From NCBI RefSeq assembly GCF_030012525.1, contig NZ_CP124855.1, positions 558,001-622,000 of the forward strand: DNA of 64,000 nt, written 5' to 3'. Within the stretch, counting starts at the first letter, position 1, and each line of letters begins with the position of its first letter. Below the pieces are notes generated by a model. It was not told where the DNA came from. It was given only the letters and a program-made list of their open reading frames with translations, and did no database searches. Origin of the DNA: Chryseobacterium gotjawalense (GTDB lineage Bacteria > Bacteroidota > Bacteroidia > Flavobacteriales > Weeksellaceae). Below are positions 34,537 through 42,059 of this stretch, piece by piece. The translations under genes were made by a program, and so were the position numbers.

Positions 34537-35324
34537 CAGGAGACTTTTTTATTCTTTTTTGAACTTTCTAGACTTGCTTTTAACTGCGCCATTAAATCGA
34601 CAACTTTACCGCTGTCCTCAGCTTGTTCCTCAACTTTCTTGACTTTTCCGCCTTTCGCTTTTTGTTTGATAATTTTCATTAAATCTTCAGCATAAGTATC
34701 TTTAAAAGCAGCGGGTTCAAACTTCTCAGAGTTTTGTTCAATCAGCGAAACTGCCATTTTTAATTCGCCTTCTTTTGGATTTTTCTGATCCGGAATTTTT
34801 AAATCTTTGTAATCTCTTATTTCCTGTGCAAATCTCAATCTGTTTATAATGAGAACTTTGTCGTCATAAGGACGTATCATTCCAAAAATTTCTTTATCCC
34901 GCATTACGAAGGTTCCGATTCCTGCCATTTTTGTCTTTTCCAGTGCTTTTAATAAAAGGTTATAAGCATTCTCCGCATTTTTCTGCGGTTCCAGAAAATA
35001 GGGAACTTCGAAAAAAACAGAATCGATTTCTGCTTCTTTTACAAATTGTTCAATAGAGAAAATTCTAGTTTTCTCGGGACTTGCCGCAGTATAATCCTCG
35101 ACATCCAGGACAATGTATTTGTCTTCTAACAGATATCCTTTGACGATATTTTCCCATTTTACCTCTTTACCGGTTTTCTCATTGACACGTTTAAACTTGA
35201 TATTTGAGAAATCACTTTTATCCAACATATCCAAATCAAGATTGCTGTCTTCAACTGCAGAATACATTTTCACCGGAATATTTACCAGTCCAAATCCAAT
35301 TGCTCCGTTCCAGATTGATCTCAT
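34536..35324 (-). CDS. ku: Non-homologous end-joining protein Ku
   Basis: A 262-residue bacterial Ku that binds double-strand DNA ends as a homodimer and recruits LigD. The Ku core is clear: MRSIWNGAIGFGLVNIPVKM at the N-terminus, then VNEKTGKEVKWENIVKGYLL, YFLEPQKNAENAYNLLLKAL, IGTFVMRDKEIFGMIRPYD, and a C-terminal lysine-rich tail (KQKAKGGKVKKVEE, SSKKNKKVS) that can help DNA binding. It is the first gene of a two-gene operon with ligD. Confidence 0.97.
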   Translation of the reverse strand: MRSIWNGAIGFGLVNIPVKMYSAVEDSNLDLDMLDKSDFSNIKFKRVNEKTGKEVKWENIVKGYLLEDKYIVLDVEDYTAASPEKTRIFSIEQFVKEAEIDSVFFEVPYFLEPQKNAENAYNLLLKALEKTKMAGIGTFVMRDKEIFGMIRPYDDKVLIINRLRFAQEIRDYKDLKIPDQKNPKEGELKMAVSLIEQNSEKFEPAAFKDTYAEDLMKIIKQKAKGGKVKKVEEQAEDSGKVVDLMAQLKASLESSKKNKKVS

Positions 35325-35445
35325 AATAAGTAATTTAAGATTTTGAATAATGAAATAATTATGCCTTTTGAAAAACGAATCCTATAGTTTGGTCATCTTG
35401 GTGATTTTAAATCAAAGAATAAAATAAACACCCACCAAAATTCAT

Positions 35446-35453
35446 TAACTTTG
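35446..35453 (+). promoter_or_regulatory. Promoter -7 element of era
   Basis: TAACTTTG matches TAnnTTTG and lies 24 nt before the TTG start at 35478. Confidence 0.55.
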
Positions 35454-35477
35454 CCCTTACTTTAAAATTTTTATACA

Positions 35478-36359
35478 TTGAGCACGCATAAAGCAGGATT
35501 CGTAAATATAGTTGGAAAACCCAACGCCGGAAAATCGACACTTCTTAATCAATTGATGGGAGAGAAGTTAGCGATTGTAACGCAGAAAGCACAAACCACG
35601 AGACACCGTATTTTCGGAATATATAATGAAGAGGATTTACAGATTGTTTTTTCTGATACACCCGGAGTTTTGGATCCAAAATACGGCCTTCAGGAAAAAA
35701 TGATGGATTTTGTAAAGGATTCTTTACAGGATGCAGATGTTTTTCTATTCATTATTGATATTACTGATAAAGGAGAACACAGCGAATTCCTGGTTGAGAA
35801 ACTGAATAAAATTCCGGTTCCTGTTTTGATTTTGGTGAATAAAATCGATGCTTCCAATCAAACCGATCTTGAAAAAATAATAGAATTTTGGCATGAACAA
35901 ATTCCGAAAGCAGAGATTTTACCGATTTCTGCTTTAACTGGGTTTAATACTGAAGTGATTTTGCCTAAATTAAAATCGATGCTTCCTGAAAATCCGCCTT
36001 ATTACGGCAAAGATCAATATACGGATAAACCGGAAAGGTTCTTCGTGAACGAAACCATTCGCGAAAAAATTCTTTTGAATTACGAAAAAGAAATTCCTTA
36101 TTCCGTAGAAGTGGTAACTGAGCAGTTCAAAGAAACCGACGGAATGATCTTTATCGATTCAGTGATTTATGTAGAGCGTGACACGCAGAAAGGAATCATC
36201 ATCGGGCATAAAGGTGATGCCATAAAAAAAGTGGGAACGGAAGCGAGAATCGATTTGGAAAAATTCTTTTCTAAAAAAATTCACCTTGCTTTATTTGTTA
36301 AAGTTAAAAAAGACTGGAGAAAAAATGACAGAGATTTGAAAAATTTTGGTTACCGGTAA
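35478..36359 (+). CDS. era: GTPase Era, 16S rRNA maturation factor
   Basis: An essential GTPase that binds the 3' end of 16S rRNA during 30S assembly. A 293-residue protein: G1 GKPNAGKST (13-21), G2 switch around TTRHRI, G3 DTPG, G4 NKID, G5 SAL, and a C-terminal KH domain (IIGHKGDAIKKVGTEARIDL, E-K-F-F). The start is TTG at 35478 (MSTHKAGFVNIVGKPNAG); there is no in-frame ATG before the G1 motif. The gene ends 63 nt before the DoxX gene. Confidence 0.97.
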   Translation: MSTHKAGFVNIVGKPNAGKSTLLNQLMGEKLAIVTQKAQTTRHRIFGIYNEEDLQIVFSDTPGVLDPKYGLQEKMMDFVKDSLQDADVFLFIIDITDKGEHSEFLVEKLNKIPVPVLILVNKIDASNQTDLEKIIEFWHEQIPKAEILPISALTGFNTEVILPKLKSMLPENPPYYGKDQYTDKPERFFVNETIREKILLNYEKEIPYSVEVVTEQFKETDGMIFIDSVIYVERDTQKGIIIGHKGDAIKKVGTEARIDLEKFFSKKIHLALFVKVKKDWRKNDRDLKNFGYR

Positions 36360-36422
36360 TGATTTGGATTAAAATTTTGTAGTTTAGACGTTTTTATTAA
36401 TTTTCTTATCTAATTATATTAA

Positions 36423-36854
36423 ATGAATTATTTTTCTTCGACCAGAGACATCCCAACACTTAATAATATAATCATGTTATTAGTACGGATATTTGTAGCA
36501 GTCGCGATGATTATGCTGCATGGACTTCCCAAATTAGAAAAATTTCTGGCAGGAGGTGAAATTCAGTTTTACAATTTTTTTGGTATGGGATCAAGTGCTA
36601 CATTAATTCTGGCCATCCTGATGGAACTGATTTGCGCTTTTTTAATAATGATCGGGCTTTTCACGCGTGCAGCAAGTTTATTACTGATGTTGGTTATGGC
36701 AATTGCAGCTTTCGGAGTTCATTTTTCTGATCCTTTTACGGTAAAAGAAAGCAGTCTTTTGTTCCTTTCTATTTTCGCGCTCATTTTCACTTTCGGACCC
36801 CGGAAATTTTCAATCGACAATATGATCTCTCAGCGGAGAGAAACCAGATGGTAA
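36423..36854 (+). CDS. DoxX-family membrane protein
   Basis: A 143-residue integral membrane protein of the DoxX/DoxD-like family with four predicted helices. Features: LLVRIFVAVAMIMLHGLPKL in the first helix, GMGSSATLILAILMELICAF in the second, and FTRAASLLLMLVMAIAAFGV in the third. The molecular function is poorly defined; some members link to redox or thiosulfate metabolism. It is followed by a strong terminator at 36873. Confidence 0.88.
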   Translation: MNYFSSTRDIPTLNNIIMLLVRIFVAVAMIMLHGLPKLEKFLAGGEIQFYNFFGMGSSATLILAILMELICAFLIMIGLFTRAASLLLMLVMAIAAFGVHFSDPFTVKESSLLFLSIFALIFTFGPRKFSIDNMISQRRETRW

Positions 36855-36872
36855 ATAGTCAATAAAAAATAC

Positions 36873-36908
36873 AAAACCACCATATAACTTTATGTTTTGG
36901 TGGTTTTT
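36873..36908 (+). terminator. Rho-independent terminator after doxX
   Basis: Perfect 10-bp stem AAAACCACCA (36873-36882) / TGGTGGTTTT (36898-36907) followed by further T residues, 19 nt after the stop codon. Confidence 0.85.
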
Positions 36909-36975
36909 TTGTTTTATTTATGGTACATATTTGTTTAAAACATTAATTATTGATACTTTTGAAAAAAGAGTATTT

Positions 36976-39381
36976 ATGAAAAAACGACTTACGGCAATTG
37001 CTTTACTATTTGTAGTTTTTGCGAGTGCCCAGGAAAACATTACGTATCAAAAACCTTCTGCGGAAATTATGCAGTTAGCAGATTTCGAGCGTGCACCTTC
37101 TGTTTTTATGGACAGCAAAAGAGAACAGATGATTTTCTCTTATCGGGACACTTACAAATCCCTGGATGATTTGAGTCAGGATGAAATGAAACTGGCTGGA
37201 TTGAGAGTGAATCCCATCACCAACATTTCGAGTACGATGACTTATGTGAATAATCTGAAAACACGTAAGTTAAAAGATAAAACGGAATCCCAAGTGAAAG
37301 GTTTACCCGCGAACGCAAGAATCGCATACCTTTCTTTTTCTCCAGATGAGAAAAAACTGGCTTTTACCAATACCACAAAAAATGCGGTTGAATTATGGAT
37401 TTTAGATCTTGCTTCAAATACCGCAAAAAAGATTTCAAACCAACCCCTAAATGCAAACTTAGGAAATCCTTATGTTTGGATGTCGGATTCGCAAAACCTT
37501 TTGGTTAAACAAATTCCTACCAATAGAAATGCATTAATCGATGAGAAACAGAATCTGCCAACTGGGCCTACAGTTTCTAATTCAGACGGTAAAGTTTCGC
37601 AAAACAGAACTTATCAGGATTTATTAAAAAACCCACAAGATGAAGCCAACTTTGAAACACTGGCCAAATCTGATTTGGTAAAGATTTCTATTAATGGAGA
37701 TCAGCAGAAATTTAAAGACGCAGATATTTATACTTCTGTTAATTTCTCACCAGATGGGAACTATTTAATGCTGACAACCATTCAGAAACCGTATTCTTAC
37801 ATTGTTCCTTTGAACCGATTTCCAATGACTTCTACCGTCTATGATAAAAACGGAAATTTAGTAAAAGTAGTTAATGAAACGCCACTGAATGAAATTATGC
37901 CCAAAGGTTTTTCTTCGGTAAGAGCTGGGAAAAGAAATATTAGCTGGAGAGATGACCAACCATCAACATTGGTTTTTGCAGAAGCTTTGGACGGCGGAGA
38001 TCAGTCAAAAAAAGTGGATTACCGCGATGAGCTTTTTGTTTGGGAAGCGCCATTCAATACCACACCAAAATCGTTCTTCAAAACACAGCAGAGATTCAAC
38101 GGTATCGATTGGACAAACAGTAATTTCGCAGTAGTTTCTGATAATTGGTATGATACCAGAAATTCTAAAACTTATCTGATCAATCTAAAAGATAATTCAT
38201 CAAAAATAATTGATGACCGAAATTATCAGGATGTTTACAGCAATCCGGGAAGTTTCGCCGAAACGAAAAATCAATTCGGCAGAAATGTAATTGACGTTAA
38301 AAATAATAAGACCAATCTTATCGGCGCTGGTTTTACCAAAGATGGTCAGTTTCCTTTCATTGATGAACTGGATCTGGGAACGATGTCTAAAAAGAGAGTT
38401 TATACTTCAAAATTAACCAAGTCGAAAGAAAGTATCATTGATATTTTAGATGCCAAAACCGGACAGGTTTTAGTGGTAGAACAGTCGCCAAGCCAATATC
38501 CAAACTATTTTGTAAGAAACATTAAAAATGGTAAAGCGACCGCAGTAACTCATTTTGCTAATCCTTTTGAAAGCATTAAAAATGTATATAAAGAGGTAAT
38601 TACCTACAAAAGGAATGATGGAGTAGAGTTGACCGGAACGCTTTATTTACCGGCAAACTATGACCGTAAAAATCGCACCGAAAAATTGCCACTTTTAATC
38701 TGGGCTTATCCCAGAGAATTTGTTAGTAAAGATACTGCAGGACAAAATACCCAAAATCCAAATGATTTTACGTTCCCTAGTTATGGTTCGTTTATCTATT
38801 GGGTGACCAAAGGTTATGCGGTTTTAGATGATGCGTCTTTCCCAATTATCGGCGAAGGAAAAGCGGAACCAAACGATACATTTATCACACAATTGGTTGC
38901 AGATGGTAGAGCAGCGATTGATGCCGTTGACAAATTAGGGTATATTGACAGAACGAAAGTTGCTGTCGGCGGACATTCTTACGGAGCGTTTATGACGGCC
39001 AATCTTTTGACTCATTCCAAAGATTATGCTTGTGGAATTGCGAGAAGTGGTGCATATAACAGAACTTTGACACCATTTGGTTTCCAAACCGAACAGAGAA
39101 ATTACTGGGATGTACCGGAAATTTATAATACCATGTCTCCATTTATGCAGGCTGATAAAATGAAAACGCCGCTGCTGCTGATTCATGGTGAAGCCGATAA
39201 TAATCCGGGAACTTTTACTTTGCAAACGGAAAGATATTTCCAGGCTTTGAAAAACTTAGGAGCGCCAGTCAGAATGGTTCTTTTACCGAAAGAATCTCAT
39301 GGATATGCTGCCAAGGAAAATGTATTGCATACGTTATGGGAACAGGATCAGTTCTTAGAAAAATGTTTGAAAAACAAATAA
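36976..39381 (+). CDS. Secreted S9-family serine peptidase (glutamyl-endopeptidase-like)
   Basis: An 801-residue exported peptidase. The ATG at 36976 gives a clean signal peptide (MKKRLTAIALLFVVFASAQ); the frame upstream crosses the terminator of doxX. The N-terminal part is a beta-propeller (FSPDEKKLAFTN, NFSPDGNYLMLTT), and the C-terminal alpha/beta hydrolase carries the catalytic triad Ser668 (GGHSYGAFMT), Asp741 (HGEADNNPGT) and His775 (ESHGYA). The sequence CGIARSGAYNRTLTPFGFQ and the region around it look like the glutamyl endopeptidase group (plant CGEP relatives) of S9, more than DPP IV. A periplasmic peptide-degrading role is likely. Confidence 0.92.
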   Translation: MKKRLTAIALLFVVFASAQENITYQKPSAEIMQLADFERAPSVFMDSKREQMIFSYRDTYKSLDDLSQDEMKLAGLRVNPITNISSTMTYVNNLKTRKLKDKTESQVKGLPANARIAYLSFSPDEKKLAFTNTTKNAVELWILDLASNTAKKISNQPLNANLGNPYVWMSDSQNLLVKQIPTNRNALIDEKQNLPTGPTVSNSDGKVSQNRTYQDLLKNPQDEANFETLAKSDLVKISINGDQQKFKDADIYTSVNFSPDGNYLMLTTIQKPYSYIVPLNRFPMTSTVYDKNGNLVKVVNETPLNEIMPKGFSSVRAGKRNISWRDDQPSTLVFAEALDGGDQSKKVDYRDELFVWEAPFNTTPKSFFKTQQRFNGIDWTNSNFAVVSDNWYDTRNSKTYLINLKDNSSKIIDDRNYQDVYSNPGSFAETKNQFGRNVIDVKNNKTNLIGAGFTKDGQFPFIDELDLGTMSKKRVYTSKLTKSKESIIDILDAKTGQVLVVEQSPSQYPNYFVRNIKNGKATAVTHFANPFESIKNVYKEVITYKRNDGVELTGTLYLPANYDRKNRTEKLPLLIWAYPREFVSKDTAGQNTQNPNDFTFPSYGSFIYWVTKGYAVLDDASFPIIGEGKAEPNDTFITQLVADGRAAIDAVDKLGYIDRTKVAVGGHSYGAFMTANLLTHSKDYACGIARSGAYNRTLTPFGFQTEQRNYWDVPEIYNTMSPFMQADKMKTPLLLIHGEADNNPGTFTLQTERYFQALKNLGAPVRMVLLPKESHGYAAKENVLHTLWEQDQFLEKCLKNK

Positions 39382-39390
39382 TATTGAAAA

Positions 39391-39421
39391 GAGTCTTCCA
39401 ATTTGGGAGGCTCTTTTTTTT
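39391..39421 (+). terminator. Rho-independent terminator after the S9 peptidase gene
   Basis: Stem GAGTCTTCC (39391-39399) / GGGAGGCTC (39405-39413) with two G-T pairs, loop AATTT, followed by at least eight T. Confidence 0.8.
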
Positions 39422-40122
39422 GTTTGAAGATTTACGGGAATGGTTTTGTCGGGATTACAAAGAATGTTTATGAGTGCGCCCATTTTTAAGTTTGCAATTA
39501 GAGATTCATCAATTCCTTAATTATTTAGCCCGGAAACAAATACAATTTAACATAATATAAATTATAGGACATTTTATAAATCGCCAGAATATCTTTTGTA
39601 GGGCTATTATGTATATTTTTAAAACTATTTTTAGAATTCAAATTTTTCATAAATCCGATCCCTTATCCAAAATAAAATTATACAGCCGATTCTAAGCGAT
39701 TAGAAAATTTCGAATAATGCTCATTTTTAAAAACGAAAAAAAATTAAGAGAATGTTTAAATTTTACAATTTTTTATTTAACACTTAACTTGAATAAAATT
39801 TTAAAAAGAACAATTCATAAGAATTTCGAATTAAAGAAAACTTTACTTATTAAATTTTAACTCCTAAAATTAAAATTTTGAAAAATCATCTGAGATTCCA
39901 GTTATTATTTAAGTACAAACTGAAATTCCGCAATAATTTTGTCTTCACTAAATTTAAAATAGAAACCCAGTTTGATTAATAAATACTGGCCATTAATAAT
40001 ATTAAAAACTTCTTCTTGAGCATCTGTCATTATGTTCAGATCGATCTTCAATTTAACATAATATATCCACTTTAAATTAAAATCAGTAAATTTATACCTA
40101 AAATTAATTAGAAAAATATTCT
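39422..40122. other. Gene-poor AT-rich intergenic region
   Basis: About 700 bp of very AT-rich DNA with no convincing gene. A 17-bp direct repeat (CAATTTAACATAATATA) occurs at 39543-39559 and 40049-40065. The minus strand holds an uninterrupted frame of about 70 codons ending at 39905, described separately. The promoter of the lipoprotein gene must lie at the right end; TAAATTTA (40087-40094) is the nearest -7-like sequence. Confidence 0.5.
39905..40030 (-). CDS. Doubtful small ORF or gene remnant
   Basis: A 41-codon frame from the ATG at 40030 to TAA at 39905; the same frame stays open upstream to about 40120 without another ATG. The translation looks protein-like (MTDAQEEVFNIINGQ, LGFYFKFSEDKIIAEF), with few low-complexity runs despite the AT-rich setting. 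There is no recognisable domain or ribosome binding site. It may be a small gene, the 3' remnant of a lost gene, or chance. Confidence 0.25.
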   Translation of the reverse strand: MTDAQEEVFNIINGQYLLIKLGFYFKFSEDKIIAEFQFVLK

Positions 40123-40635
40123 ATGAGAAATCTATTTCTTTCTGCACTTATGATGTGCATCGTACTAAGTTGCGAAAAAAAAACTGCTGAAGTCGTAACA
40201 ACTCACGAAACTCCAGATTCTTTGACTGTTATTCCCGAAACCAATGAACCTATCGAGTCCTCTACCCTACAAACCTGCTATATGACAGCCACGGGCAAGG
40301 ATTCGCTTTTTGTTTCTCTGGAAGATAATTTGGGTACTATTACGGGAAAAATGCACTATAAAAATTTCGAAAAGGACAGTTCCATCGGTGACATCGTTGG
40401 TAATCAAAATGGTGATACTTTAAAATTGGTTTATACCTTTAAAGCGGAAGGAAAAACTTCTGACCGCGAAATTTATTTTCTTAAAAAAGAAGGAAATATC
40501 ATCGAAGGAATCGGTGAGCAAAAAACAGATGGAAATAAATCTAATTATGTAAGTCCTGCAAAACTTAAATATGAAGGATCTACTTTGAAGCCCGTAGCCT
40601 GCACTGATTTTGATAAGAAATTTAACGCGAAATAA
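40123..40635 (+). CDS. Small lipoprotein of unknown function
   Basis: A 170-residue protein with a lipoprotein signal peptide (MMCIVLSCEKK; Cys17 after the VLS lipobox). The mature part begins with a Thr/Glu-rich spacer, then a predicted beta-rich domain (CYMTATGKDSLFVSLEDNLG, ITGKMHYKNF, LVYTFKAEGK, EIYFLKKEGN). I do not recognise the family. It is preceded by a gene-free region and appears monocistronic. Confidence 0.8.
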   Translation: MRNLFLSALMMCIVLSCEKKTAEVVTTHETPDSLTVIPETNEPIESSTLQTCYMTATGKDSLFVSLEDNLGTITGKMHYKNFEKDSSIGDIVGNQNGDTLKLVYTFKAEGKTSDREIYFLKKEGNIIEGIGEQKTDGNKSNYVSPAKLKYEGSTLKPVACTDFDKKFNAK

Positions 40636-40824
40636 CGTTCGACGGTGTAATTTTTTTTTATGAAAAAACTTTTCAATGTTTCCTTCCAACAAAGCGCCCT
40701 ACTTATACCGTTTAATGACTAAAGAATAAGAGAATTAATTTATAATTTGGTTAAAACGATAAATTTTCGATAAATATTTCCTTAAAATTTTAAAATATCC
40801 TAAATTAGGGCAAACTTAAATAAT

Positions 40825-42006
40825 ATGTCATACTATCCACTGAATTCCATTCCAGATTATTACGGAATTGACAGTTTACTTACTGAGGAACACTTACTTA
40901 TCCGCCAATCTGTTCGGGATTGGGTGGAGAGTTTTGTTATGCCCAAAATTGATGAGGCGGCACAAAATCATACCGATATTCCTAACCTGATGAAAGAATT
41001 AGGGAAAGTCGGAGCACTCGGTCCTTATATTCCGGAAGAATATGGCGGTTCCGGTTTAGATCAAATTTCATACGGAATCATAATGCAGGAGCTTGAAAGA
41101 GGCGATTCTGCGGTTCGTTCAGCCGCTTCTGTTCAAAGTTCTTTGGTCATGTTTCCAATTAATGAATACGGTTCTGAGGAACAAAAAAAGAAATTTCTTC
41201 CGCAATTGGCAAGTGGTGATATGATCGGCGCTTTCGGATTAACCGAACCCAATCACGGTTCTGATCCCAGTTCGATGGAAACTTATTTCGTAGACAAAGG
41301 CGATCATTATTTATTAAACGGCGCAAAAATGTGGATTACCAACGCGCCACTTTGTGATATCGCTGTAGTCTGGGCAAAAAATGAAGAAGGAAAAGTTCAG
41401 GGTTTAATTGTACAAAGAGATTTTGAAGGATTTACCACTCCTGAAACCCATAATAAATGGTCACTTCGGGCTTCGAAAACCGGAGAGTTGGTTTTTGATA
41501 ATGTGAAAGTTCCAAAAGAAAATGTATTACCGAAAGTTATAGGTTTGAAAGGACCTTTATCCTGTTTAAACTCTGCACGGTACGGTATTTCCTGGGGTGT
41601 AATCGGCTCAGCCATCGACTGTTACTGCACGGCAGTTCAATATTCAAAAGAGAGAACACAATTTGGAAAACCAATTGCAGGATTTCAATTGCAACAGAAA
41701 AAGTTAGCAGAATTCTTAACAGAAATCACCAAAGCACAATTGCTTTGTCTTCAGTTAGGAAATTTAAAAAATGCTCATAAAGCAACGCCTGCACAAATTT
41801 CAATGGCGAAAAGAAACAACGTGAAAATGGCCATCGACATTGCGAGAGAATCCCGACAAATTCTTGGCGGAATGGGAATTATGGGCGAATTCCCGATGAT
41901 GCGTCATGCAGCGAATTTAGAATCCGTCATCACTTACGAAGGAACCCACGATATTCATTTGTTGATAACCGGCATGGATATTACCGGAATTAATGCGTTT
42001 GGATAA
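40825..42006 (+). CDS. Acyl-CoA dehydrogenase, glutaryl-CoA-dehydrogenase-like
   Basis: A 393-residue FAD-dependent enzyme. It has the standard acyl-CoA dehydrogenase parts: N-terminal helical domain, FGLTEPNHGSDPSSMET (FAD contact), middle beta domain with YLLNGAKMWITNAPLCDIAV, and C-terminal domain with RTQFGKPIAGFQLQQKKLAE. The catalytic base Glu372 sits in ITYEGTHDIH, and LNSARYGISWGVIGSAIDCY matches the glutaryl-CoA dehydrogenase subgroup, which decarboxylates glutaryl-CoA to crotonyl-CoA in lysine/tryptophan degradation. The substrate is inferred from subgroup motifs. A bidirectional terminator follows. Confidence 0.9.
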   Translation: MSYYPLNSIPDYYGIDSLLTEEHLLIRQSVRDWVESFVMPKIDEAAQNHTDIPNLMKELGKVGALGPYIPEEYGGSGLDQISYGIIMQELERGDSAVRSAASVQSSLVMFPINEYGSEEQKKKFLPQLASGDMIGAFGLTEPNHGSDPSSMETYFVDKGDHYLLNGAKMWITNAPLCDIAVVWAKNEEGKVQGLIVQRDFEGFTTPETHNKWSLRASKTGELVFDNVKVPKENVLPKVIGLKGPLSCLNSARYGISWGVIGSAIDCYCTAVQYSKERTQFGKPIAGFQLQQKKLAEFLTEITKAQLLCLQLGNLKNAHKATPAQISMAKRNNVKMAIDIARESRQILGGMGIMGEFPMMRHAANLESVITYEGTHDIHLLITGMDITGINAFG

Positions 42007-42018
42007 AAAAAAAAATAA

Positions 42019-42056
42019 AAAACCTTTAGGATCTTGAAACCTGAAGGTTTTTTTTT
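42019..42056. terminator. Bidirectional rho-independent terminator
   Basis: 12-bp stem AAAACCTTTAGG (42019-42030) / CCTGAAGGTTTT (42040-42051) with one G-T pair, T run on the plus strand and A run on the other side. It separates the convergent acyl-CoA dehydrogenase and AddB-like genes. Confidence 0.85.
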
Positions 42057-42059
42057 AAT

